From Bacteroidota bacterium (GTDB lineage: Bacteria > Bacteroidota > Bacteroidia > Chitinophagales > Chitinophagaceae): a DNA stretch of 54,825 bases. A program made the position numbers and the translations under genes. Location of the stretch: positions 332-55,156 of the forward strand of contig JAKIZK010000003.1 in assembly GCA_022708055.1 (NCBI GenBank), in the 5' to 3' direction. Within the stretch, counting starts at the first letter, position 1, and every line of letters starts with the position of its first letter. Shown here in pieces: positions 43,090 through 54,355 of this stretch. The notes under the pieces are model-generated. The model made no database searches. It had not been told where the DNA came from and worked only from the letters and a program-made list of their open reading frames with translations.

Positions 43090-45498
43090 TTATTCGCCTA
43101 CAATCTTTTCAATATAAATGAGTTTGCCATTTGCATCCATTCCGGTTACAACAACTTTTAATTTCTTACTATAGTCGTTATTATAAAACTTTACCGGAAT
43201 TGATTTTGTATTGGCGTCCAAATATAATGTTGGGTTCCAATATAGAGTTGATCTGAAGTCACCTAAAATTTTCTTCGTATCCGCATTGCTATAATCGGGG
43301 TTAAAAAAATCTTTAACCGGCGAATAACCGGTTGATTCGAAAAACGGAAGATCGTCAGCCCGCTTTTGTTCGTTCTCTAGTACTTTGGTATATACCGCAA
43401 CAGCGCCACCAGGAAATCCGCTTCCTACACCCACAAATCCTGCTTCATAAAATTTTACCAGCGCAATGTCTTTTGCAATAATATTCTGCAATAAGGTTAA
43501 ACTTGCCGGGGCTTCATTTATAAAAATTCCAACAGCCCATTTTCTTCCGGTATTGATACTCATATTCTTTCTATTGACAAAACCGCCACCCGATAATTCA
43601 ATTTGCTGAATTCTGTTTTTTACAAAATCAACACCATTCATCGTTTTATCTGTAGATGGGTGGTTGATGTTATCAATTGTTTCTTTTGCATCGCCGCGAA
43701 AAACGCCTGTAGTATATTGATCATTGACGGTTTCCGTTGGTGATTTTTCACGCTTTTTCTCAGAAAGGTCTTTTTGAGTTTCATTTACTTCTCCCATTTT
43801 AGATTGAACAAATTGAAAACGTGTATCCAGTCCATCATTGCCTTTTACGGTTTCTAAGGGATGTACAACAAAAGAATTTACAAAATCAACAGGTATTTCT
43901 ACGGCCACCTTTGACAACCTATCCTCATCCGGTATTAATAATGCAGAAGTTGATTTTCCTTTGCTATTTGTATAACCATAAAACACCTTCCCCTTTCCGG
44001 AAAAATATACCGAGTCAATTAAAAACTTACCATCCTTACCAACAGGAACTTCAAACCCTGTACGGGTAGATTCTCCAGCTTCCAACAATAAACTCAATTT
44101 ACCGCCGCTGAGTGGCGCTTTGGTTTTATCATCTACCACAAGTCCTGAAATTCTTATAAAATGTTGCTCCGCAAATTTTTCAACAACTGGTTGATTCTTA
44201 AAAATTTCGGACCAATCAAAGTTTTTCAGCTTTTGTGTCAGCAATAAATTATCCAATGCCTTAACAGTTGATTCGTTTTTATTTTTAAAATACCAACTGG
44301 CATCCCACACATAATCTTTTAAATTATCAGCAAGCAATAATGAAGATTCTATATTTCCTACATCCGGCCATTGGCTTTCATTGAAATCTGTAACGGCCAC
44401 AGACATACTTCTCTGTACAGCATTTGGAAACTGAATCTCAAAACTATTTTCTTCTCTTTTTCCCAATCCGGATTTTAAAATGGCAATGCTACCGGCATCA
44501 CGATATTCATTATTGTCAACAAAAGTTAGCCGCTCTGCAATGGGTGTTCCGTATTTATCAAAAACGGTCATTTGTAAAACACCTGATGGTAAACTATCGG
44601 TAAGCAAATGCCCCACTATGGATGGATACTCCTCAAATGCAATATCAACTTCATATACCACATTTCTATTCAACTGTGCAACAACAGTAATGGAATCAAA
44701 TTTTGTTTTGTCGGCAGTACCTCTGCTCAAAGTAAACTTCTTGCCGCCAGGCTCATCCTGTACTTTCAAGCTAATGCCTGAAGCCTGGACGGCCGGCAAT
44801 GGAAACTTTTTTATACCGCTAGTAGTTTCAACTTCGGCAAAATAATTCTTACCCGCCTTTGGTTTAAATTGTAATCTTCCAATTCCATCATGATTTGAAC
44901 TAAAAGATGTGATCGTCGTTCCATCTTCTGTTTTGATTAAACCCGTAACATCAACCGGAGTGCCTCCCTTCGCATTTGCCTTAAATCCAACAACGGTAAG
45001 CACGCCATCAATCATTACGCCGCTTTCAGGATAAAAGCGAATACTTGCCGGCTCGGTTTCAGAAAAGATTTTGCCTCCTTTTCCAAGTACCACTATTTCC
45101 TTTTTATAAACATCGGTATTATTAATATTCAACATTCCTGTGGTGATTGCTCTTACAAAATAGCTGCCTTGTTTTAATGATTGCGAAAGTGAAATATTGC
45201 CATTGGCCACAGCACCTGTAACAGGATATCTATTGCTGATTATTATGTTTCCATTCTGATCCAATAATTGAAGCCAAAGATTCTGACTTAAACCATTCGG
45301 CTTATCATTTGTAAATAAATATGATTTAAACCAAATGGTTTCGCCCGGCACATAAAAATCTTTATCAAACTGAATATAAATTTTTTCAACCGGGTGACTA
45401 ACCTTAAATTGACTCAAGGCTTTTTCATATTTCTGTGCATAACTAGCAACAGTAAAACCAGATACTAAAAAAAAGAGTGAAAGAAATTTTTTCATCAT
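43090..45498 (-). CDS. Large exported MG2-like/TonB-plug-like surface protein
   Basis: This 802-residue protein has a signal peptide (MKKFLSLFFLVSGFTVASYAQ). The N-terminal region HPVEKIYIQFDKDFYVPGETIWFKSYLF (about 35-62) is typical of the MG2 (alpha-2-macroglobulin-like) module found in Bacteroidota surface proteins. Beta-rich Ig-like and carboxypeptidase-regulatory-like regions follow (RISGLVVDDKTKAPLSGGKLSL, about 448-469). Near 630-720 a plug-like block appears (VDFVKNRIQQIELSGGGFVNR ... GAVAVYTK) without a 22-strand barrel after it. It is therefore not a complete TonB receptor. The cargo or partner is unknown. It is probably in the outer membrane or periplasm. Confidence 0.72.
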   Translation of the reverse strand: MMKKFLSLFFLVSGFTVASYAQKYEKALSQFKVSHPVEKIYIQFDKDFYVPGETIWFKSYLFTNDKPNGLSQNLWLQLLDQNGNIIISNRYPVTGAVANGNISLSQSLKQGSYFVRAITTGMLNINNTDVYKKEIVVLGKGGKIFSETEPASIRFYPESGVMIDGVLTVVGFKANAKGGTPVDVTGLIKTEDGTTITSFSSNHDGIGRLQFKPKAGKNYFAEVETTSGIKKFPLPAVQASGISLKVQDEPGGKKFTLSRGTADKTKFDSITVVAQLNRNVVYEVDIAFEEYPSIVGHLLTDSLPSGVLQMTVFDKYGTPIAERLTFVDNNEYRDAGSIAILKSGLGKREENSFEIQFPNAVQRSMSVAVTDFNESQWPDVGNIESSLLLADNLKDYVWDASWYFKNKNESTVKALDNLLLTQKLKNFDWSEIFKNQPVVEKFAEQHFIRISGLVVDDKTKAPLSGGKLSLLLEAGESTRTGFEVPVGKDGKFLIDSVYFSGKGKVFYGYTNSKGKSTSALLIPDEDRLSKVAVEIPVDFVNSFVVHPLETVKGNDGLDTRFQFVQSKMGEVNETQKDLSEKKREKSPTETVNDQYTTGVFRGDAKETIDNINHPSTDKTMNGVDFVKNRIQQIELSGGGFVNRKNMSINTGRKWAVGIFINEAPASLTLLQNIIAKDIALVKFYEAGFVGVGSGFPGGAVAVYTKVLENEQKRADDLPFFESTGYSPVKDFFNPDYSNADTKKILGDFRSTLYWNPTLYLDANTKSIPVKFYNNDYSKKLKVVVTGMDANGKLIYIEKIVGE

Positions 45499-45692
45499 GA
45501 AAATTTTCGTTTTAAAAACATTAAAATAACAATGTCTCTTCCAAAATTTCCTATTGATTTATTTCAACGGAAAATCTAAAGGATAAAGATAGTTTCAGAC
45601 CCAAACAGGCTGCATGACGTACACACAATTTTAGCAAAATATTTTATGCAGTATCGGTACGTCCTTTTCATTTAGTAAATTGCAAATTCTTT

Positions 45693-47732
<2,040 letters not shown>

Positions 47733-47899
47733 GCCTTACTCGTAGTTTTACGAGGCTCCTGAAAGTAATAGTGCTTTATATCGTTAAATAATGGGGCTCA
47801 ATCATTTGAACTTTACATTCCTCAATATACTTTAGTGTCAGAATCCAAATCCTCCGGTAAATCCGGTGAGATAATTGAATAACCCAAAAATCCAATAGT

Positions 47900-48142
47900 A
47901 TGAAAAGAAGAATCCGCAAGGTGGCAAACTTTTTTGCTTTCAACCTTTTATTTTTTGCACTCTACCTCAATTTTGTGCACAAGGATAAAAGCCAGGTAAA
48001 TGTTTCCCATTCCTCAGTACAAACTCCGGCATTTAGTGAAACACAGGTGACATCATCTCCTGCAAATATTGAGATGAGCAATACTGCTACCGAAAAAATG
48101 AAAACTAACAATACGGCGATACTGAAGCTATCTATCAACTAA
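47900..48142 (+). CDS. Small membrane-anchored protein of unknown function
   Basis: This 80-residue protein has a basic N-terminus (MKRRIRKVANF) and one hydrophobic helix (about 12-26), followed by a Ser/Thr-rich, disordered-looking tail (SSVQTPAFSETQVTSSPANIEM). It looks like a single-pass membrane or secreted protein. No family is recognised. It has a terminator of its own upstream of polA. Translation is plausible but not proven. Confidence 0.5.
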   Translation: MKRRIRKVANFFAFNLLFFALYLNFVHKDKSQVNVSHSSVQTPAFSETQVTSSPANIEMSNTATEKMKTNNTAILKLSIN

Positions 48143-48171
48143 GCATATTTGCCTTTAACTGATACCTACAC

Positions 48172-48205
48172 CCCCGAATCTCATTATTATGAGCTTCGGG
48201 GTTTT
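48172..48205 (+). terminator. Rho-independent terminator before polA
   Basis: CCCCGAA (48172-48178) pairs with TTCGGGG (48195-48201), extended inward by CTCAT/ATGAG across one mismatch with a TATT loop, and is followed by TTTTG. It follows the small membrane protein gene by 29 nt. Confidence 0.8.
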
Positions 48206-48247
48206 GTGTTTTCTTTATACTGGCCTTGATTTCTTTACCTTAGTGGC

Positions 48248-51094
48248 ATGGAAAAAAAGGTCTTTTTATTAGATGCATTTGCGTTGGTGTTCAGGGCTTA
48301 TTACGCCTTAATCAGAAGCCCAAGAATTACATCAAACGGCAAAAACACAAATGCGCAATTTGGTTTTACCAATGCTTTAGTTGAACTTATTAATAAACAA
48401 AAGCCATCACACATGGCGGTTTGTTTTGACACCTCGGCTCCTACCGAAAGACATACTGACTTTGCAGACTATAAAGCCAATCGGCAGGAAACGCCTGAAG
48501 ATATAAGCTTTGCTGTGCCCGATATTAAAAAAATAATTGAGGGATTTAATATTCCCATTATTGCGGTTGATGGCTATGAAGCAGATGATGTAATAGGTAC
48601 ATTGGCCAAACAGGCGGCACAGAAAGGATATGAAGTTTTTATGGTAACGCCTGATAAAGATTATGGGCAATTGGTTTCAGATAAAATAAAAATTTACAAA
48701 CCTGCTTATCAGGGAAATGATGCTGAAATACTGGGGCCCGATGAAGTGTGCGCAAAATGGAATATAAAATCGGTAGAGCAGGTAATAGATATGCTGGGTA
48801 TGATGGGTGATGCGGTGGACAATATACCGGGCATTCCGGGAGTGGGAGAAAAAACTGCTGCTAAATTTTTGGCTGAATATGGTTCACTTGAAAATACATT
48901 GGCCAATGCCGACAACATCAAAGGTGCAATGGGCGAAAAAGTGAGAAAAGGAAAAGACATGGCTTTACTTTCCAAAAAATTAGCAACCATTATTACGAAT
49001 GCGCCTGTTGAATTTCATGTAGAAGATTTTAAACTCAAAGACTGGGATAAAGAAAAGTTGAAAGAAATTTTTGCCGAGCTGGAATTTAAAACATTGGGCA
49101 AAAGATTGCTGGGCGATGAATTTTCAATTGCCGCAGCCGGCAATGATTTTATAAAAAAAGAACAGCCACAAGGCATTCAGACCGATTTATTTGGAAATAT
49201 TATTGCTCCCGCAGTTTCAAAACCGGTTATCAATCCCGAATCGGATCTTTCTGACGAAGAAAGAAATGCTGAAAAAAACATTAACAATACAGCGCATCAC
49301 TATGTAGCAATAGAAGATGATAAAGCAATAAAAAAATTAGTAGCCGAACTTAGTAACCATTCTGAAATTTGTTTTGATACCGAAACAACCGGTATAGATG
49401 CCAATGCAGCAGAACTGGTAGGCATGAGTTTTTGTGTAAAACCCGGTGAAGCATTTTTTGTTCCCTGCCCTGCCGATCAAAAAAGAACAAAAGAAATAAT
49501 TTCACAATTTGAACCCATATTTTCCGACAAAAAGAAAAAATGGATAGGGCAAAATCTAAAATACGATATGCTCATATTAAAGTGGTATGGTGTGGAACTG
49601 GCCGGAGAAATTTTTGATACGATGCTGGCGCATTATGTAATAGAGCCTGATGGTAAAAGAGGAATGGACGACCTGAGTGCCAAATATCTGGGTTACGAAC
49701 CGGTGCATATTGAAGAACTGATAGGTAAAAAAGGGAAAAACCAGGGCACCATGCGTGAGGTTGCAATTGAAAAAATAACAGACTATGCCGCCGAAGATGC
49801 CGATATCACGCTTCAGTTAAAAAATATTTTTCTTCCCAAACTAAAAGAAAAAGAAGTTGAAAAGGTTTATTATGAAGTAGAAAATCCGCTGGTGAAAGTA
49901 CTGACCGATATGGAGTATGAAGGCGTAAAAATTGATGAATCATTTTTAAATGAATATTCAAAAGAATTAGAAAAAGAAGCAAAAAAAAGTGAAGAGTCTG
50001 TGTACAAACAAGCCGGAGTACGTTTCAATCTGGCTTCACCAAAACAACTGGGTGAAGTGTTATTTGATAAATTAAAATTGGATGATGCAGCAAAAAAAAC
50101 CAAGACCGGCCAATATCAAACCGGTGAAGATGTGCTATTAAAGCTTGCAGCAAAAGATCATAAAATTGCAGATGATATTCTTGCTTTCAGGGAGCTTACA
50201 AAATTAAAATCAACCTATGTTGATGCCTTACCGTTACTCATCAATAAAAAAACGGGAAGGGTGCACACTACTTATGGCCAGGCAGTAGCCGTTACGGGAA
50301 GATTGGCCAGCAACAATCCCAATTTGCAAAACATACCGGTAAGAACTGACCGGGGTAAAGAAATTCGAAAAGCATTTATACCCAGAGACACAAAACATGT
50401 TTTAATTTCTGCCGACTATTCGCAAATAGAATTGCGTATAGTAGCTGCCATCAGTGGCGACGAAAATATGTGTGCTGCATTTGCTGCCGGAAAAGATATA
50501 CATACTGCCACAGCAGCAAGAGTGTATAACGTAGCAGAAACAGAAGTAACCAAAGAAATGCGATACAAAGCCAAGAGTGTCAACTTTGGAATTATCTACG
50601 GGCAAGGTGCTTTTGGCCTTGCCGATAATCTGGGAATATCTCGAACGGAAGCAAAAGAGATTATTGATAATTATAAAAAGCAATTTTCGGGTATTCAAAA
50701 ATACATGGACGATACCATCAACTTTGCACGAGAAAACGGATATGTAGAAACGCTGATGGGTAGAAAAAGATGGTTGCGTGATATTAACTCTGCCAATTTT
50801 ACGGTGAGAGGTTTTGCCGAAAGAAATGCCATTAACTCACCCATACAAGGTTCGGCAGCCGATATGATAAAACTGGCTATGCAACGTGTACATGTTGCAA
50901 TGAAAAAAGAAAAAATGCAAAGCAAAATGATATTGCAAGTGCACGATGAATTGATATTTGATGCATTAAAAACAGAAGTAAAAGAATTAAAACCCTTAAT
51001 CATTGAATGTATGCAAGATGCTATGCCGCTACCCAACGGGGTGCCGGTAATTGCCGAATGTGGCGAAGGAAATAATTGGCTGGAAGCACATTAA
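48248..51094 (+). CDS. polA: DNA polymerase I
   Basis: This 948-residue polymerase has three complete parts. The 5'-3' exonuclease (about 1-290) has LLDAFALVFRAYYAL and YEADDVIGTLA. The 3'-5' exonuclease (about 345-540) keeps the catalytic DTET at 377-380, so proofreading is probably active. The polymerase domain (about 560-948) has DYSQIELR at 723-730, RYKAKSVNFGIIYGQGAFGLA near 773-793 (motif B) and LQVHDELIFDA near 897-907 (motif C). It fills repair gaps and removes Okazaki primers. It follows a terminator and ends 60 bp before the DsbA-like gene. Confidence 0.98.
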   Translation: MEKKVFLLDAFALVFRAYYALIRSPRITSNGKNTNAQFGFTNALVELINKQKPSHMAVCFDTSAPTERHTDFADYKANRQETPEDISFAVPDIKKIIEGFNIPIIAVDGYEADDVIGTLAKQAAQKGYEVFMVTPDKDYGQLVSDKIKIYKPAYQGNDAEILGPDEVCAKWNIKSVEQVIDMLGMMGDAVDNIPGIPGVGEKTAAKFLAEYGSLENTLANADNIKGAMGEKVRKGKDMALLSKKLATIITNAPVEFHVEDFKLKDWDKEKLKEIFAELEFKTLGKRLLGDEFSIAAAGNDFIKKEQPQGIQTDLFGNIIAPAVSKPVINPESDLSDEERNAEKNINNTAHHYVAIEDDKAIKKLVAELSNHSEICFDTETTGIDANAAELVGMSFCVKPGEAFFVPCPADQKRTKEIISQFEPIFSDKKKKWIGQNLKYDMLILKWYGVELAGEIFDTMLAHYVIEPDGKRGMDDLSAKYLGYEPVHIEELIGKKGKNQGTMREVAIEKITDYAAEDADITLQLKNIFLPKLKEKEVEKVYYEVENPLVKVLTDMEYEGVKIDESFLNEYSKELEKEAKKSEESVYKQAGVRFNLASPKQLGEVLFDKLKLDDAAKKTKTGQYQTGEDVLLKLAAKDHKIADDILAFRELTKLKSTYVDALPLLINKKTGRVHTTYGQAVAVTGRLASNNPNLQNIPVRTDRGKEIRKAFIPRDTKHVLISADYSQIELRIVAAISGDENMCAAFAAGKDIHTATAARVYNVAETEVTKEMRYKAKSVNFGIIYGQGAFGLADNLGISRTEAKEIIDNYKKQFSGIQKYMDDTINFARENGYVETLMGRKRWLRDINSANFTVRGFAERNAINSPIQGSAADMIKLAMQRVHVAMKKEKMQSKMILQVHDELIFDALKTEVKELKPLIIECMQDAMPLPNGVPVIAECGEGNNWLEAH

Positions 51095-51142
51095 TTTTTT
51101 TTCTTATTCCTGAAATCAGCAATCTTTTCTCAATTGCAGAAG

Positions 51143-51150
51143 TAATTTTG
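51143..51150 (+). promoter_or_regulatory. Putative -7 element before the DsbA-like/trHb pair
   Basis: TAATTTTG matches TAnnTTTG, 4 bp before the ATG at 51155. No clear TTTG box is seen 19-21 bp upstream. It would give a leaderless or nearly leaderless transcript. Confidence 0.3.
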
Positions 51151-51154
51151 CCCA

Positions 51155-51808
51155 ATGAATCAACCCATCATTTTTTATTGTTATGATGCATACTGTGGCT
51201 GGTGCTATGGTTTTAGCAAAGTAATGATACAGATAGAAAAGGAATATAAAGACAAACTTCAATTTGAAGTTTTATCGGGAGGCATGATACCTGCCGACAA
51301 CCCAAGACATATAAAGGCAACAGCCTCCTATATCAGCAAAGAATATAAAAATGTAGAATCGCTTGCCAGTGTTCAGTTTGGCGAAGATTACCTCTGGCAT
51401 ATCTTTCATCCAGACGAAAGCGATTGGTATCCGCATTCTGAAAAAGCAGCCATAGCACTTTGCATTTTTAAAGAAGCATATCCTGATCAGCAAATTGCTT
51501 TTGCAGCCGATTTACAAAAAGCACTTCATTATGAGGGCCGCGACCTTACTGATGTTGAAGCCTACCGGCACTTAGTTGAAAAATACAATCTCAACCCCGA
51601 TGATTTTTTTCAGAAACTGCATAGCGAAACATACAAAGAAAAAGCCAACTATGAATTTGCCCTTTGCCGGCAGTTGCAGGTCAATGGCTTTCCTGCTGTA
51701 TTAATGCAGGTTAAAGAAACCAAATTTTATCTGGTAGCAAGAGGATACACCAAATATGAAGACGTGAAAGCAAGAATTGAAAATATTTTAATGGAATGGA
51801 ATGGCTGA
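51155..51808 (+). CDS. DsbA-family thiol oxidoreductase-like protein
   Basis: This 217-residue protein has a thioredoxin-fold DsbA/FrnE-type layout. The active-site CGWC (Cys14, Cys17) follows a first strand (IIFYCYDAYCGWCYGFS), an inserted helical domain spans about 60-160, and a cis-Pro region NGFPAVLM lies near 174-181. There is no signal peptide, so unlike DsbA it is probably cytoplasmic, as are FrnE and Bacillus YjbH. A reductase/isomerase or adaptor role is possible. Its stop overlaps the start of the truncated haemoglobin gene (ATGGCTGA), so the two are translationally coupled. Confidence 0.85.
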   Translation: MNQPIIFYCYDAYCGWCYGFSKVMIQIEKEYKDKLQFEVLSGGMIPADNPRHIKATASYISKEYKNVESLASVQFGEDYLWHIFHPDESDWYPHSEKAAIALCIFKEAYPDQQIAFAADLQKALHYEGRDLTDVEAYRHLVEKYNLNPDDFFQKLHSETYKEKANYEFALCRQLQVNGFPAVLMQVKETKFYLVARGYTKYEDVKARIENILMEWNG

Positions 51809-52190
51809 AAAAAAGGATATTGAAAACAGAAACGATTTGATGCAGATCGTGCGTTTGTTTTATCACAAACTTCTGGCCGACGATTCAATTAATTATCTGT
51901 TTATCGAAGTAGCAAAGATTGATCTGGAGCCGCATTTAGAAATATTGGTCGACTTTTGGGATCATATTTTATTTGGCTCCAGCACCTATAGAAAAAATGC
52001 TATGAAGCCGCACCTAGACCTACACACACAATCTCCTTTGGAAGAACATCATTTTAAAACCTGGCTCAGGTATTTTCATGAATCGGTGGACCATTACTTC
52101 GAAGGTGAAAAAGCTTTTATAATAAAGGAAAGAGCTACCAGTATTGCTACTGTAATGCGCATCAAGATCATGCAACAAGGATTGCTATAA
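51801..52190 (+). CDS. Group III truncated haemoglobin
   Basis: This 129-residue globin resembles group III truncated haemoglobins (compare Campylobacter Ctb). Tyr21 in FYHKLL is at the B10 position, His71 in KPHLDL is the likely proximal heme ligand, and Trp88 in FKTWLRYF is at the usual G8 site. Members bind oxygen, NO or other small ligands, often in stress response. Its start codon overlaps the end of the DsbA-like gene by 8 bp, so joint function is likely. A comparable arrangement is yjbH-yjbI in Bacillus, where a DsbA-like adaptor is followed by a truncated haemoglobin. Confidence 0.88.
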   Translation: MAEKKDIENRNDLMQIVRLFYHKLLADDSINYLFIEVAKIDLEPHLEILVDFWDHILFGSSTYRKNAMKPHLDLHTQSPLEEHHFKTWLRYFHESVDHYFEGEKAFIIKERATSIATVMRIKIMQQGLL

Positions 52191-52250
52191 TAAACAAAAC
52201 CGTTCCCCTAACTTCGTTATCATTTTTTTAAAGTTATAAACACGATTATC

Positions 52251-53291
52251 ATGCAGCGAACCCGGCTTTATCATAAAATAAATTATGCGCTGTTGTTTAT
52301 CTTGCTTCAGGTGTGTTTTATTTCGGCTAAAGCTCAGCCCTCATTCAAAATGCACAAAATAAAACTGCCCGCAGAAGTTTCCTATTTTGACAATCAGTTT
52401 TCATCTATTCAGATATTTCAAAACAAATTATATCTGATTTCAGAATCAAGGTTACAGGATAATGCGCCGGCCAAGATATATGTTGCAGATTTATCGGGCT
52501 ATAAAAAATATCTGAGAGATACCAATCGCTTGCTTTCATTTTCAAAATACAATATTGAAAACCTTGATCTCCTTCGCAAAAAAATAACAGCAGCCGGAGG
52601 TGATTATGAAGGCATAGAAGCCACCATCATTGAAAATGGGAATGTATATTTTTCTATAGAAACAGAGACCTCATCGCCTGATTGCTATATCGTAAAAGGG
52701 GTTCTGCAAAATCAACAGGTTATTTTAGACACTACTATTTTAATAGCTGTGCCTAAGTTTACAGGCGCAGATGGGAAAGCCATTTACAATGCAGGGTATG
52801 AAGCGATGGTAAAAGAGGGTGATTACCTGTATGCTTTTTATGAATATAATGATTTTTTGCAGGCAAATTATGTGCGGGTACTAGATAAGTTTTCGTTTAG
52901 CGGCAATCAATGTCAGCATTTATTTCCAATTCAACGATTACCTTTTCGTATAACTGATATAACGGCCACAGGCAATCATCATTTTACAGCTATCAATTAT
53001 TTTTATAGCGGCGGCGGCCCGGATGCTGTTTACCGTCCAGCAATTAAAGACATGATTCTTAATAAGCTTGTACTATCAGATGGGAGTTATAAAAGTTACT
53101 CAAGACTGGTTGATATTTATATAAACGAAACCGGTATCAGCTGGCAACCCATTTGGGAATTTCCATCTGCATTTCGTGGTTACAACTGGGAATGTATTGC
53201 CGCTTACAAAAACGGGTATTTTATTATGAATGATAAATATACCACACAAAAGCCCTATCAATCTGAGTTATATTATTTAGAACGCAAATAA
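52251..53291 (+). CDS. Exported protein of unknown function (346 aa)
   Basis: The N-terminus is a signal peptide (hydrophobic 12-27, cleaved near SAKAQP). The mature part is beta-rich with repeated short strands (FQNKLYLISES, NGNVYFSIETETS, VKEGDYLYAFYEYND), which suggests a beta-propeller. A GGDYEGIEATII segment recalls the phytase-like or SdiA-regulated propeller families. I would not assign an activity. It follows the truncated haemoglobin by 60 bp on the same strand but is not clearly linked to it. Confidence 0.62.
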   Translation: MQRTRLYHKINYALLFILLQVCFISAKAQPSFKMHKIKLPAEVSYFDNQFSSIQIFQNKLYLISESRLQDNAPAKIYVADLSGYKKYLRDTNRLLSFSKYNIENLDLLRKKITAAGGDYEGIEATIIENGNVYFSIETETSSPDCYIVKGVLQNQQVILDTTILIAVPKFTGADGKAIYNAGYEAMVKEGDYLYAFYEYNDFLQANYVRVLDKFSFSGNQCQHLFPIQRLPFRITDITATGNHHFTAINYFYSGGGPDAVYRPAIKDMILNKLVLSDGSYKSYSRLVDIYINETGISWQPIWEFPSAFRGYNWECIAAYKNGYFIMNDKYTTQKPYQSELYYLERK

Positions 53292-53315
53292 TAATGTTTA
53301 ATTAATTTCAGAGCG

Positions 53316-53783
53316 CTATTTCGTTCCACCTTTTTTAAATGCAGATTCATATAATGAAATCCATTCTTTGGGTGTCATTTTAGAAGCCAGTTCGCCAATC
53401 AATTTTAGCGGGATGTCTTCAGCCTTCTTGTACCGAACACAACTTTTTCCCATATCTAATTTTTTGGGTGACGCTTTTGCATGAGCTTCGGTAAACCATT
53501 TGTATAGTTTTGGTTCGGCATAAATGCCCATGTGATACAGATTGATAGAATTTTTTTGAGAAGCAAGTCCCATAAATGGTAACGGGTCTTTTGGATTGCA
53601 ATGATACCCTGCAGGATAAATGGAATGAGGAACCACATAACCCAACATACCATATCCCATACACTCCTGAAATCCCTTGGGCAGATTTTTTTTAATCACT
53701 TTTCTTAACGCATTGATAGTTGCCTGTCTGTCAGCAGGCAATTCAGATACATATTGTTCAACCGTTGTGGCTTTGGATTGCAT
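53316..53783 (-). CDS. DUF1801 domain protein
   Basis: This 155-residue protein has the DUF1801 layout. It starts TVEQYVSELPADRQATINALRKVIKKNLPKG (about 7-37), continues with ECMGYGMLGYVVPHSIYP and LPFMGLASQKNSINLYHMGIYAEP, and ends with KKLDMGKSCVRYKKAEDIPLKLIGELA. Such proteins are small, soluble and YdhG-like. Their function is not known. It is the last of three minus-strand genes with 23-24 bp spacers, probably one operon with the SRPBCC protein and the DUF4440-like lipoprotein. Confidence 0.85.
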   Translation of the reverse strand: MQSKATTVEQYVSELPADRQATINALRKVIKKNLPKGFQECMGYGMLGYVVPHSIYPAGYHCNPKDPLPFMGLASQKNSINLYHMGIYAEPKLYKWFTEAHAKASPKKLDMGKSCVRYKKAEDIPLKLIGELASKMTPKEWISLYESAFKKGGTK

Positions 53784-53806
53784 AAAAACAAATTCAATTC
53801 ATAAAA

Positions 53807-54331
53807 TTATTTCTCCAACAAATTTTTCAAATTGGCAAGTCCGGTGCTAAAATCTTTTCCTATCATTTCATTCATATTCATAAACAGCTTCATAATATTC
53901 ATGGGATAGTTCATCTTACTTTGAAAACCCCAACTGACTTTTGTACTGTTTGCATCAATGGCCTCCGCTGTCATTTTTACTTTGGCAAATGATTTAAAAG
54001 GTTTGATAAATCTTAAATCGGTATAAATGGCTTTCCCTTCTTCAATGGCCGTAATCTCCTGCTCGCCTTCACCTACTTTTTTATTGCCCACCCAGTGATT
54101 TACAAAACCCGGCTGACCATCTATTCCATTATACTCATTCTTCATATCGGCATCCAACGCAGCCCACTTGCTGTAAAGTTGTTGGTTTTTAAGATATTTA
54201 ATAAACCCAAAAACTTCATCAACCGGTTTGTTAATTACAATTTCTTTATTCGCTTGTAAGTCTTTTGAAATAAATAAACCGGCCAGTAACAATAAACCGA
54301 TAAGACCTAAAATAATGTAGAGAACGATCAT
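53807..54331 (-). CDS. SRPBCC-domain membrane-anchored protein
   Basis: This 174-residue protein has an N-terminal hydrophobic helix (MIVLYIILGLIGLLLLAGLFI) and then an SRPBCC-like domain: KEIVINKPVDEVFGFIKYLKN (about 29-49), GFVNHWVGNKKVGEGEQEI (about 75-93) and a final amphipathic helix DFSTGLANLKNLLEK. The layout is like the first half of the 18211-19236 protein, including the closing 'GKDF..GLA.LK' pattern, so the two are related. The ligand is unknown. It is the middle gene of the three-gene run. Confidence 0.78.
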   Translation of the reverse strand: MIVLYIILGLIGLLLLAGLFISKDLQANKEIVINKPVDEVFGFIKYLKNQQLYSKWAALDADMKNEYNGIDGQPGFVNHWVGNKKVGEGEQEITAIEEGKAIYTDLRFIKPFKSFAKVKMTAEAIDANSTKVSWGFQSKMNYPMNIMKLFMNMNEMIGKDFSTGLANLKNLLEK

Positions 54332-54355
54332 AATTAAAATATTAATGGTTAAAAA

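Noticed and set aside
47739..47754. Hairpin CTCGTA/TACGAG after uvrB as a terminator
   Set aside because: The stem is only 6 bp and is followed by GCTCC rather than a T tract.
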